Below are positions 1-7,608 of a DNA stretch of 9,802 nucleotides, in pieces. A program made the position numbers and the translations under genes. The stretch is from positions 1 to 9,802 of the forward strand of contig CAZGUW010000181.1 of the NCBI GenBank assembly GCA_964528705.1. Reading direction: 5' to 3'. A model generated the notes under the pieces. The model searched no databases. It was not told the DNA's origin and saw nothing but the letters and a program-made list of their open reading frames with translations. How positions within the stretch are numbered: the stretch's first letter is position 1; each line of letters begins with the position of its first letter. The stretch comes from SLRI01 sp964528705. GTDB lineage: Bacteria; Pseudomonadota; Alphaproteobacteria; Geminicoccales; Geminicoccaceae.

Positions 1-240
1 GAAGCCGGCGAAGTGGTGCTGGTGCTGGCGACCGCCGCGCGCCAGCTCGGCGATGCCGAGGCTGCCCGTCAGCTTGCCAGGCGCCATGCCGAACGTCTGC
101 CCGGCGAGCGCGACGCGGCGCTGCTCGGGCTGCTCGCCGGTCTACCGACCTTTGCCGGCGACACCGACCGGGTGCTCGCCGATGCCACGCGACACCTGCA
201 CGAGGCCCGCGACGTCCTGGCCGTGCTCGGTCGGCACTGA
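1..240 (+). CDS. C-terminal end of a helical-repeat (TPR-like) protein, 5' truncated
   Basis: The reading frame is open from the first base and ends at TGA 238-240, giving the last 79 residues of a protein that begins outside the window. The visible part is rich in Ala, Leu and Arg and predicted to be all helical. The segment around residues 10-45 has the look of a tetratricopeptide unit: a helix, a GDAEAA turn, a helix with paired Arg/His, then LPGERDAAL, where TPR proteins often carry a Pro-containing turn. I do not recognise the family and do not assign a function. A GTG at 13 could be read as a start, but the frame stays open upstream of it, so it is more likely internal. This is the only plus-strand gene seen and it converges on trmJ. 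Codon use and GC match the neighbours. Confidence 0.6.
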   Translation, partial: EAGEVVLVLATAARQLGDAEAARQLARRHAERLPGERDAALLGLLAGLPTFAGDTDRVLADATRHLHEARDVLAVLGRH

Positions 241-248
241 GCCGACCG
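228..248. terminator. GC-rich hairpin between convergent genes, possible bidirectional terminator
   Basis: The arms CGGTCGGC (228-235) and GCCGACCG (241-248) are a perfect 8-bp inverted repeat around the 5-nt loop ACTGA. The loop contains the stop codon of the left-hand gene. The position suits termination of both convergent genes, since trmJ stops at 262. Neither strand has a T-run after the stem, so it does not meet the usual rule for an intrinsic terminator. It may act with Rho, stabilise mRNA 3' ends, or be a chance GC-rich repeat. Confidence 0.4.
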
Positions 249-261
249 TGCGTGGACAACG

Positions 262-1059
262 TCAGCTGGCGTCGTCGCCGCGCGGCTTCAGCGGCCCTCG
301 GCGCAACTCCTTGACGATGCCGCGCATGAGCTGAACCTCCGGTGCCGTCAGCCGCATCCGCTCGACCATGGCGGCGATCGCCCGGCCGAGCGAGTCCCGC
401 CGGTCGGGCGAGCGAAAGAAGCCGGCATCCTCGAGCTCGGCGAGCAGCTGGCCAAGCAGCCCGTCGAGCGCCGCCTTGGGCGCCGGCTCCGGGTCCGCCA
501 CGGCTGCCGGCTCGGTCCCCTGCCGCCGCCACTCATAGGCGCAGAGCAGCACCGCCTGGGCGAGATTCAGCGATGGGAAGAGCGGGTTGACGTCGATCCG
601 GACGAGGCCGTCGGCCAGCGCCAACTCGTCATTGTCGAGCCCGGTGCGCTCGGGGCCGAAGAGCAGGCCGACCCGCCGTCCCGCTGCCACCTGCGCCCGC
701 GCGGCGGCCGCGGCACTCGCCGGGTCGTGCTGCTCCTTGACGAGGCCGCGATCGCGCGCCGTGGTCGCATAGAGGTGGTGCAGGTCGAAGGCCGCCGCCG
801 CCACGGTCGGGAAGACCTGCATGCGGTTCAGGATCTCCGCGGCACCCGAGGCCGCCGCCACCGCCTTGGCATTGGGCCAGCCGAAACCGGGTGTCACCAG
901 CCGGAGCTCGCCGAGACCGAAGTTGAGCATGGCGCGGGCCGTGGTGCCGACGTTCTCCGCCAGCTGCGGGCGGGCGAGGATGACGACCGGTGCCGCCTCG
1001 AGCGCGTCGATGCCGCCGCGCGCCGCCTTGGTCCGCTTGAAGCCGACCGGCTGCGGCAT
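262..1059 (-). CDS. trmJ: tRNA (cytidine/uridine-2'-O-)-methyltransferase TrmJ, SPOUT family
   Basis: This SPOUT-class, SAM-dependent RNA methyltransferase is expected to 2'-O-methylate position 32 in the tRNA anticodon loop; it acts as a cytoplasmic dimer. From the ATG at 1059 it is 265 aa, close to the family's usual length. The three family motifs are visible: LARPQLAENVGTTARAM (about 28-44, with N36 and the conserved R42), LLFGPERTGL (132-141) and NPLFPSLNLAQAV (158-170), the last two forming the trefoil-knot cofactor site. The C-terminal 70 or so residues form the helical extension typical of TrmJ and absent from TrmL. Start choice: ATG 1059 has purine-rich GGAAAGCGGA just upstream. ATG 1077, in the same frame and adding six residues, lies one base after the cimA stop and would suit translational reinitiation. 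It is the last gene of the minus-strand run. Family call is firm; the exact tRNA substrates are inferred. Confidence 0.93.
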   Translation of the reverse strand: MPQPVGFKRTKAARGGIDALEAAPVVILARPQLAENVGTTARAMLNFGLGELRLVTPGFGWPNAKAVAAASGAAEILNRMQVFPTVAAAAFDLHHLYATTARDRGLVKEQHDPASAAAAARAQVAAGRRVGLLFGPERTGLDNDELALADGLVRIDVNPLFPSLNLAQAVLLCAYEWRRQGTEPAAVADPEPAPKAALDGLLGQLLAELEDAGFFRSPDRRDSLGRAIAAMVERMRLTAPEVQLMRGIVKELRRGPLKPRGDDAS

Positions 1060-1078
1060 GTCGGATCCGCTTTCCATC

Positions 1079-2671
1079 TCAGCGTTCGGCGAGGCCGTCG
1101 AGCAGCAGCTTGTAGGTGATGGCGTCGTGCAGCGCGTTGTACGAAGCGTCGATGATGTTGCCGGAGACGCCGATGGTCTGCCACACGCGACCGGCATCGT
1201 CCGCCGATTCGATGACCACCCGCGTCACCGCCGCCGTGCCGGCCTCGGGCGAGAGGATGCGCACCTTGTAGTCGACCAGTTCCATGCCGGCGAGCGTCGG
1301 GTAGGTCGGGGCCAGCGCCTGGCGCAGCGCGTGGTCGAGCGCGTTGACCGGCCCGTTGCCGTCGGCGACGGTGTAGAAGTGCCGCCCGTCCACATCGACC
1401 TTGATGGTCGCCTCCGACTGCGTGACCAGCTCGCCGACCGCGTTGAAGCGGCGCTCGTCGATCACCCTGAAGCTCAAGAGCTCGAAATGGTCGGCGAGCC
1501 GGCCGAGCGTGCGGCGCACCAGGATCTCGAAGCTCGCCGAGGCGCCGTCATAGGAGAACCCCCTCGCCTCACGCTCCTTGATGGTGGCGAGCAGTGCTGC
1601 CACTTCGTCCGGCGCCGGCTCGATCTCGAGTCCCATCTCGGCGAAACGCTGCATCAGGTTGGAGCGCCCGGCCTGGTCCGAGACCAGGATGTCGCGTTGG
1701 TTGCCGACCAGCGTCGGGTCGACATGCTCGTAAAAGCGCGGATCCTTGCTCACCGCCGAGGCGTGCAGACCGCCCTTGTGGGCGAAGGCATTCGCCCCGA
1801 CATAAGCCGCCCCGCGGCTGGGCGTGCGGTTGAGCCGTTCGTCGAAGCCGCGGCTGATGGCGGTGAGCCGGGTCAAGGCCTGATCGTCGATGCCGACATC
1901 GTAGCCCATTTTCAGCTTCAGCGTCGGAATGAGCGAGATCAGGTTGGCGTTGCCGCAGCGCTCGCCCAGGCCATTGAGCGTGCCCTGCACCTGCATCGCC
2001 CCCTCGAGCACCGCCATGAGCGTGTTGGCGACCGCGTTGCCGGTGTCGTCGTGGGTGTGGATGCCAAGCTTCTCGCGTGGCACCAGTGCCGCCACGCGCC
2101 GGACGATGCGCGTCACCTCCTGCGGCAGCGTCCCGCCATTGGTGTCGCAGAGCACGATCCAGTCGGCCCCGCCCGCGAGCGCCGCCTCGAGGCAGGCCAG
2201 CGCATAGGCCTCGTCGGCCTTGAAGCCGTCGAAGAAATGCTCGGCATCGAGCATCACCTCGTCGCTGTGACGGCGGCTCTCGGCGATGCTCTCGCCGATC
2301 ATCCGCAGGTTCTCGTCGCCATCGACGCCGAGCGCACCCTCGGCATGGCGCCTGGAGCTCTTGCCGACCAGGGTGATCACCGGCACCTTCGCCTGGAAGA
2401 GCGGCTGCAGCCCCGGATCGTTGGCAGCCGAGCGCCCCGCCCGGCGGGTCATGCCGAAGGCACAGAGCTTGGCACGACCTAGCGTCGGCGGGGCCGCGAA
2501 GAAGGCGTCGTCGGTGGGGTTGGCGCCCGGCCAGCCACCCTCGACATAGTCGATGCCGAGGGCGTCGAGGTCGGCCGCGATCTGGCGCTTGTCGGCGGCA
2601 CTGAACGTGATGCCCTGGGTCTGGGCACCATCGCGCAGCGTGGTGTCGTAGAGACGGAGCCGCTCGTTCAT
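1079..2671 (-). CDS. cimA: (R)-citramalate synthase
   Basis: The enzyme condenses pyruvate with acetyl-CoA to (R)-citramalate, giving 2-oxobutyrate for isoleucine without threonine deaminase. The protein is 530 aa. The N-terminal HMGL-like TIM barrel opens with LYDTTLRDGAQTQG (7-20), whose R13 and D14 are catalytic and metal-binding. It continues with YVEGGWPGANPTD (42-54), LCDTNGG (174-180), GIHTHDD (203-209, metal ligands H205 and H207) and GLGERCGNANL (234-244). A linker follows, then the LeuA-type regulatory domain (about 385-530), the usual site of isoleucine feedback in this family. YVEGGWPGANP and the overall length fit the Geobacter-type CimA rather than 2-isopropylmalate synthase or homocitrate synthase. 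The ATG overlaps the cysS stop (ATGA), which fixes the start; a longer open frame upstream only runs out of frame through cysS. Isoleucine regulation is known for the family, not shown here. Confidence 0.93.
   Translation of the reverse strand: MNERLRLYDTTLRDGAQTQGITFSAADKRQIAADLDALGIDYVEGGWPGANPTDDAFFAAPPTLGRAKLCAFGMTRRAGRSAANDPGLQPLFQAKVPVITLVGKSSRRHAEGALGVDGDENLRMIGESIAESRRHSDEVMLDAEHFFDGFKADEAYALACLEAALAGGADWIVLCDTNGGTLPQEVTRIVRRVAALVPREKLGIHTHDDTGNAVANTLMAVLEGAMQVQGTLNGLGERCGNANLISLIPTLKLKMGYDVGIDDQALTRLTAISRGFDERLNRTPSRGAAYVGANAFAHKGGLHASAVSKDPRFYEHVDPTLVGNQRDILVSDQAGRSNLMQRFAEMGLEIEPAPDEVAALLATIKEREARGFSYDGASASFEILVRRTLGRLADHFELLSFRVIDERRFNAVGELVTQSEATIKVDVDGRHFYTVADGNGPVNALDHALRQALAPTYPTLAGMELVDYKVRILSPEAGTAAVTRVVIESADDAGRVWQTIGVSGNIIDASYNALHDAITYKLLLDGLAER
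2668..2671 (-). other. ATGA stop/start overlap coupling cysS to cimA
   Basis: On the minus strand the cimA ATG (2671-2669) and the cysS TGA (2670-2668) share bases in the tetranucleotide ATGA. Such overlaps usually mean translational coupling, so CysS and CimA are probably made from one message. Confidence 0.85.
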
Positions 2672-4023
2672 TGGCCGCTGCGCCAGGTAGTGCCGCCCGG
2701 CCCGTCCTCTAGTACGATCCCTTCGGCCGCCAGCTCGTCGCGGATCGCGTCTGCCCTGGCGAAGTCGCGGGCCTGGCGGGCCGCCTGCCGCTCGGCCACG
2801 AGCCCGGCGATCCGCTCGTCGTCGAGCGTGCCGCGCAACCACTCCGACGGTGGGGCCTGGAGTAGGCCGAGGAGTGCTGCCGACGCCTTCAGCCGCCCGG
2901 CGATGGCCGGCGCCGCACTGTGCGAGGCGCGGTTCAGCTCGTGCAGCAGCTCGTGCAGCACGGCCAGCGCCTTCGGCGTGTTCAGATCGTCCTCGAGGGC
3001 TGCCACCAGCTCCGGGTCGGGCACGTCGGCGGTTGTCTCGCCGGCCCGCTCGAGGGCGCCATAGAAGCGGTCGAGCCGGGTCCGCGCCTCGGCGAAGCCG
3101 GCCTCGCTGCAGTCGATCGGTGCGCGGTAGTGCGCGCCGAGCATCCAGAGCCGGATCGCCTCGCCCGGGGCGGCGGCGAGCGCGTCGTCGAGGCGCAGCA
3201 CGTTGCCGAGCGACTTCGACATCTTCTGGCCGCGCATGTCGACGAAGCCGTTGTGCAGCCAGTAGCGGGCCATGGTCTCGAGCCCGTGCGCGCAGCAGCT
3301 CTGCGCCAGCTCGTTCTCGTGGTGCGGAAAAATCAGGTCCTGGCCGCCGCCATGGATGTCGAACGGCAGCCCAAGATGCTTCTCGGCCATGGCCGAGCAC
3401 TCGATGTGCCAGCCGGGCCGGCCGCGGCCCCAGGGGCTCGGCCAGCCGGGCTCGTCCTCGCCGGCCGGCTTCCAGAGCACGAAATCGGCCGGGTCCTGCT
3501 TGTAGGGTGCTACCTCGACCCGCGCCCCGGCAATCTGGTCGTCGCGGTTGCGGCCCGAAAGCCTGCCATAGGCGGGCATCGACTGTGTGCTGAACAGCAC
3601 ATGCCCCTCGGCGGCATAGGCGTGGCCACGCTCGATCAGCCGCCCGATCAGCGCCACCATCTCCGGGATGTGCTCCGTGGCCTTCGGCTGGATCGTCGGC
3701 TCGAGGCAGCCAAGCGCCGCCGCGTCCTGGAGGAAGGCCTCGGTGGTGCGGGCGGTCAGCGCCTCGATCGGCTCGCCGTTCGCCCGCGCCTGCTCGATGA
3801 TCTTGTCGTCCACATCCGTGATGTTGCGCACATAGGTCACGCGCGGATAGAGATGCGAGAGCAGGCGGAAGAGCACGTCGAAGACGATGAGCGGACGCGC
3901 ATTGCCGACGTGGATCCGCTGGTAGACCGTCGGCCCGCAGACATAGAGCCGCACGTGCTCGGCCACGAGTGGCACGAAGGGCTCCTCGGCGCGGGTCAGC
4001 GTGTTGTGGAGAACGAGGGTCAA
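2668..4023 (-). CDS. cysS: Cysteine--tRNA ligase
   Basis: This class I aminoacyl-tRNA synthetase charges tRNA-Cys in the cytoplasm. At 451 aa it is near the bacterial norm of about 460. The N-terminal HNTLTRAEEPF and LYVCGPTVYQ are typical. The HIGH box reads HVGN (38-41) and KMSKS is exact at 267-271 (GQKMSKSLGN). All four zinc ligands expected from the E. coli enzyme are present: C29, C209 (HIECSAMA), H234 and E238 (HHENE). The DALR-type helical anticodon region follows. The start appears to be TTG at 4023: the residues right after it match the family N-terminus and no ATG or GTG fits nearby. No strong Shine-Dalgarno is seen in the 32-nt gap after gltX, which suggests coupling to gltX translation or modest initiation. 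The gene overlaps cimA by 4 nt. Confidence 0.96.
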   Translation of the reverse strand: MTLVLHNTLTRAEEPFVPLVAEHVRLYVCGPTVYQRIHVGNARPLIVFDVLFRLLSHLYPRVTYVRNITDVDDKIIEQARANGEPIEALTARTTEAFLQDAAALGCLEPTIQPKATEHIPEMVALIGRLIERGHAYAAEGHVLFSTQSMPAYGRLSGRNRDDQIAGARVEVAPYKQDPADFVLWKPAGEDEPGWPSPWGRGRPGWHIECSAMAEKHLGLPFDIHGGGQDLIFPHHENELAQSCCAHGLETMARYWLHNGFVDMRGQKMSKSLGNVLRLDDALAAAPGEAIRLWMLGAHYRAPIDCSEAGFAEARTRLDRFYGALERAGETTADVPDPELVAALEDDLNTPKALAVLHELLHELNRASHSAAPAIAGRLKASAALLGLLQAPPSEWLRGTLDDERIAGLVAERQAARQARDFARADAIRDELAAEGIVLEDGPGGTTWRSGQ

Positions 4024-4055
4024 GGCTCGAACAACTCGATCACGGAAGAGGGATG

Positions 4056-5384
4056 TCAGGCGGTCGCGCCGCGCAGCCGGCAGAGCACGCGGTCACGGCC
4101 GAGGAGCGGTAGCAGATCGCCCAGCCTGGGTCCATCCGTGCGGCCGGTGAGCGCCAGCCGGAGCGGATGGTAGAGCGCCTTGCCGCGCCGCCCGGTGCTC
4201 TTCTGCACGGCAGACAGCCAGGCCGCAGCCGACACGTCGTCGAGCTCAGGCGGCAGAAGCTCGGCCGCGCCGGCGAGCAGCTCGGCATCCTCGTGGACGG
4301 GCTCGATCGGCTGGTGCAGCACGGCGAGCCAGTCCGCGAGCTCCCCGGCATCCGCCACGTTCGGGCCGAGGACGGCCCACTCGGCGGCGTCGAGCCCGCC
4401 GCAGCCCGGGCGATTCCGCACCACCTCCAGCGGCAACGCCCGGAACACGTCCCGGCTCGTTCGCCGGAGCTGGTCCGCATCGAAGACGGCCGCGCTCCGC
4501 CCGAACCGGCCGATGTCGAAGCCTCGGATCAGCGCCTCGAGGCTCGTCCCCGGCGGCGCCATCCGGTCGGTGCCGAGGCTCGCGAGACACAGGCGGATCG
4601 CATGCGGCTCGATGCCGCGCCTTCGCCAGTCGTCGAGGCTCCAGTCGCCGCTCCGCTTCGAGAGCGGTGCCCCGCCCTCGCCCAGGATGAGCGGCAGATG
4701 GCCGAAGGCCGGCTCCGTGCCGCCGAGCGCCCGCATCAGCTCGATCTGCACGGCCGTGTTGGTCCGGTGATCGTCGCCCCTGACGATCCGGGTGATGCCG
4801 CATTCGAGATCGTCCACCACCGAGGCCAGGGTGTAGGTGGCGACACCGTCCGCCCTGACCAGCACGGGATCGCTCAGCGCCGCCGTCCCGATCGCGATCG
4901 GCCCCTGGACCAGGTCGGTCCAGGAGACCTCTCCCCCGCTCAGCCGGAAGCGCCAGTGCGGTACGCGGCCCTCGCGTTCCAGTCGTGCCCGGTCGGTCGC
5001 ATCAAGGGCGAGTGCTGTCCGGTCGTAGCGGGGGGGCTGGCCCAGCCGGCGCTGCGCCGCCCGCTTCTCGGCGAGTTCCCCGGCCGTCTCGTAGGCCGGA
5101 TAGACGAGCCCGCGTTCCCTGAGCCGGCCGAAGGCGGCAGCATGGACTGCCGCGCGCGCGCTCTGTCGGATAAGCAGGTCCCAGTCGAGGCCGAGCCAGG
5201 CGAGATCGTCGACGATGCCCTGGGCGAACGCTTCCGTTGAACGCTCCCGGTCGGTGTCGTCGAGGCGCAGGATGAAGCGGCCGCCAGCCTGCCGGGCGAG
5301 CAGCCAGTTGACCAGCGCCGTCCGGGCATTGCCAAGATGGAGCCGGCCGGTCGGGCTCGGCGCGAAGCGCAGGATGGACGTCAT
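4056..5384 (-). CDS. gltX: Glutamate--tRNA ligase, alphaproteobacterial short type
   Basis: This class I synthetase activates glutamate and loads tRNA-Glu. In organisms with GatCAB it may also misacylate tRNA-Gln. The protein is 442 aa. The HIGH box lies in FAPSPTGRLHLGNARTALVN (7-26; HLGN 16-19). LRLDDTDRERS (39-49), YTLASVVDD (184-192) and VRGDDHRTNT (201-210) are family blocks. The KMSKS equivalent is LSKRS (241-245). The cysteine-rich zinc insertion of the E. coli enzyme is not seen. The C-terminal third is the anticodon-binding domain and diverges, which fits the GltX2-like forms common in alphaproteobacteria. Many of these species carry two gltX copies, so this may not be the only one; discriminating versus non-discriminating behaviour cannot be read from sequence alone. 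The ATG at 5384 directly precedes the family N-terminus; only a weak ribosome site is visible. It lies 29 nt after the BY-kinase gene and 32 nt before cysS. Confidence 0.95.
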   Translation of the reverse strand: MTSILRFAPSPTGRLHLGNARTALVNWLLARQAGGRFILRLDDTDRERSTEAFAQGIVDDLAWLGLDWDLLIRQSARAAVHAAAFGRLRERGLVYPAYETAGELAEKRAAQRRLGQPPRYDRTALALDATDRARLEREGRVPHWRFRLSGGEVSWTDLVQGPIAIGTAALSDPVLVRADGVATYTLASVVDDLECGITRIVRGDDHRTNTAVQIELMRALGGTEPAFGHLPLILGEGGAPLSKRSGDWSLDDWRRRGIEPHAIRLCLASLGTDRMAPPGTSLEALIRGFDIGRFGRSAAVFDADQLRRTSRDVFRALPLEVVRNRPGCGGLDAAEWAVLGPNVADAGELADWLAVLHQPIEPVHEDAELLAGAAELLPPELDDVSAAAWLSAVQKSTGRRGKALYHPLRLALTGRTDGPRLGDLLPLLGRDRVLCRLRGATA

Positions 5385-5413
5385 GGCAAGGCGACTGCCG
5401 AAGGTGGGACGGA

Positions 5414-7591
5414 TCAGCCCTCGGCGTAATACTGGAGGAGCTGGCGCCGCACCACCCGCGATTCACCGGAGCCGAGGCCGAGTTGCGCATCGGGATCGAC
5501 CCCGGTCAGCACGCCTAGCACCGGCCGCTCCGGCGGCTGGCCGAGCTGCCCCAGTGCATGGGCGGCCAGCGCCTGCTGCGTCGCGTTCCAGCGAACCAGC
5601 AGGAGCACGGTGTCGCACAACGGCGCCATGACCCTGGCGTCGCCCACCGCGAGCAAAGGCGGGCTGTCGACGAGCACGAGGTCGAAGTGGCGACGCGCCT
5701 CGTCGAGCAGGATGCCCATGGCGGCGGGGCCGAGCAGCCGGGTCGGCTGGCTGACGCGCGCACTTCCCGGGATGAAACTGAGCCCGCTTCGCCGGTCGAT
5801 CCGCAGCACCGCCTCGGCCTCTCGCTCGCCACGCAGGATCTCGACCAGGCCCGTCTCGGCTTCCATGCCGAGCAGCGGCGCCAGGGCGGGTCGACGCAGG
5901 TCGGCATCGATCAGCAGAACCTTGAGCCCCTCGGCGGCGGCGAGCCGTGCCAGGGCGGTGGTCGTCGTCGACTTGCCCTCGCCCGGCACCGACGAGGTGA
6001 CGAGGATGACGCGCCCGCCTCGATCGTCAGCCGGGGCGACGAGTCCGGCGACCAGTGCCCGAAGGCTCTCGGCGTAGCGCGACCGGGGCCGTTCGAGCGG
6101 CAGGTCGGGCAACGCCAGTCCGCGTCGGCGGCGCCGGTCGACGAGCGGGACGACACCGAGGCAGCGCAGGCCCAGCCCCTGCTCCAGCGCCCGGGCGTTG
6201 CGAAAGCCACGGTCGAGCTGCTCGAGGAAGAAGACCAGGAGCAGGCCGGTACCGAGCGAGGCTGCACCGAAGAGACTGAAGATCAGGGCCGGACGCGGTT
6301 GGCTCGGCCGGGGCGGCGCGGTCGCCTCGGAGATCAGCCGCGCATCCGGACGCTGCGTGTCGCCGGCATCGGCCACCGCCTGGTAGCGCGCCAGGTAGCC
6401 CTCGTGCAGGCGCCGCGCACGATCGACCGCGCGTTCGAGATCGGCAATCCGTGCCTCTGCCTGGGCAAGTGCCGTGTTCTGGCTCTTGAGGCCGTCCAGC
6501 TCCCGCTCCAGCGCCGCCTCGCGCGCGCGGGCCGCGGCGATTTCCGCCTCGACGCTGCCCACGAGAGCGAGCTGCTCGGCCCGGATGCGCCGCTCGAGCT
6601 CCCGCCGTTCGGCGCGCACGTCGAGGATCAGGGGATGCCGGTCTCCATAGCGCGTCGCCAGCTCCGCCTCGCGCCGCGTCGTCTGGTTCTTCAGCCCGTA
6701 GAGATCCTCGAGCACTTCCGAGCCGCCGAGCTCCTGGAAGGCGAGGTCGGGATCGCCCTCGGCCAGCACCCGGCGCAGGCGCACGAGCTCCGACTGCCGG
6801 GCGGCACGCTCGCCGGCGACGGCCACGAGGTCACGCCGGAGATTGACCACGTCCACGCCGTGCAGGGCGAATGCATCGGCGTACTCGTCCTGGGAACTCT
6901 CGCGAAAATCAGCGAGCTCGGCCTCGGCCGCCTCCAGGGCCTCGCGACTCGTGTCGAGCGCCGTGCGCAGCCACGCCGCGGCATCCCGCGTTGCCCGGGT
7001 CTTCGTCTCGAGCTGCCCCTCGATGTAGCGCTCCGCCACCCCGTTCGCGACCAGGGCGGCGATCTCGGGATCGGAGCTGGCGAAGCTGATCCGTATGACC
7101 CGCGTCTTGCCGTCGCGCGCCACTTCGAGCCGCTCGAGGAAGCGGTCGACAAGCCCCCCGGCGCCGTCCTCCAGTGCCGCGGCGCGGGGCACGCCGGTCA
7201 GCTCACCGAGCCGCTCCGCCACGGCCAGCGGGCGTTGCAGCTCGGGCTCATCCGCAAGATCCAGCGCATCGATCACCTGTCGGGCCATGCTGCGCGAGGC
7301 CAGCAGCTTCACCTGACTGTCGATGGCCGTCCCGTCGTCGGCGATGCCGGTGGCCGGCAGGACGCTGTCCTCCGGCACCTGACGCAGCGGCTCGATCATC
7401 ACCTGGGCGGTCGCCACGTAGACCGGCGGCAGCCAGGCGAGCAGCAGCACCGCCAGACCGAGGCCGACGCCGAGCGCACCCAGGAGAAGGAGGCGATAGC
7501 GGCGGAACACGCCGAGGAGTTCCGGCAGGGAGAGCTCACCCGCCGCCGCCGGCGGGCCCACGGCCGGCCGGGCCGGGTTGCCTGCGTGCAT
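5414..7591 (-). CDS. Polysaccharide co-polymerase / BY-kinase fusion (Wzc/GumC-like exopolysaccharide protein)
   Basis: This inner-membrane protein would control chain length and export of a surface polysaccharide and carries a cytoplasmic tyrosine-kinase module. It is 725 aa from ATG 7591; a TTG at 7606 would add five residues, and neither start has a clear Shine-Dalgarno. Order: Wzz-type N-terminus with membrane helix 1 (about 34-53); a periplasmic part with coiled coils at about 195-280 and 330-410; the proline-rich PPRPSQPRP motif (426-434) next to membrane helix 2 (about 436-458); then the P-loop domain. The kinase has Walker A SSVPGEGKST (533-542), Walker A' LLIDADLRRP (559-568) and Walker B LVLVDSPP (638-645). 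Oddities: the usual EX2RX2R motif reads ESLRALV (E508, R511, V514 replacing the second Arg). The C-terminal tyrosine cluster is only YY (721-722) before AEG. It lies 17 nt after the small membrane-protein gene. No other polysaccharide gene is in view, so the polymer is unknown. Confidence 0.9.
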   Translation of the reverse strand: MHAGNPARPAVGPPAAAGELSLPELLGVFRRYRLLLLGALGVGLGLAVLLLAWLPPVYVATAQVMIEPLRQVPEDSVLPATGIADDGTAIDSQVKLLASRSMARQVIDALDLADEPELQRPLAVAERLGELTGVPRAAALEDGAGGLVDRFLERLEVARDGKTRVIRISFASSDPEIAALVANGVAERYIEGQLETKTRATRDAAAWLRTALDTSREALEAAEAELADFRESSQDEYADAFALHGVDVVNLRRDLVAVAGERAARQSELVRLRRVLAEGDPDLAFQELGGSEVLEDLYGLKNQTTRREAELATRYGDRHPLILDVRAERRELERRIRAEQLALVGSVEAEIAAARAREAALERELDGLKSQNTALAQAEARIADLERAVDRARRLHEGYLARYQAVADAGDTQRPDARLISEATAPPRPSQPRPALIFSLFGAASLGTGLLLVFFLEQLDRGFRNARALEQGLGLRCLGVVPLVDRRRRRGLALPDLPLERPRSRYAESLRALVAGLVAPADDRGGRVILVTSSVPGEGKSTTTTALARLAAAEGLKVLLIDADLRRPALAPLLGMEAETGLVEILRGEREAEAVLRIDRRSGLSFIPGSARVSQPTRLLGPAAMGILLDEARRHFDLVLVDSPPLLAVGDARVMAPLCDTVLLLVRWNATQQALAAHALGQLGQPPERPVLGVLTGVDPDAQLGLGSGESRVVRRQLLQYYAEG

Positions 7592-7608
7592 GGCGGAATC
7601 GGCCAAGG

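Noticed and set aside
821..2482. A 553-codon plus-strand open frame opposite cimA and the trmJ start
   Set aside because: It runs antisense to the conserved cimA motifs and shows no recognisable domain; typical GC-rich antisense frame.
2672..3400. N-terminal extension of the cimA frame to 773 residues
   Set aside because: The added 243 residues are an Arg-rich out-of-frame reading of cysS; CimA homologues begin at the MNERLRLYDTTLRDG segment.
2920..5240. Two plus-strand open frames of 417 and 357 codons opposite cysS and gltX
   Set aside because: Both are antisense to well-supported synthetase genes and have shadow-type composition (many Arg, His, Gln and Gly).
7592..7606. TTG start at 7606 for the BY-kinase
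   Set aside because: Possible, but the ATG at 7591 is five codons downstream, the extra residues match no conserved element, and there is no Shine-Dalgarno favouring TTG. Kept as an alternative only.
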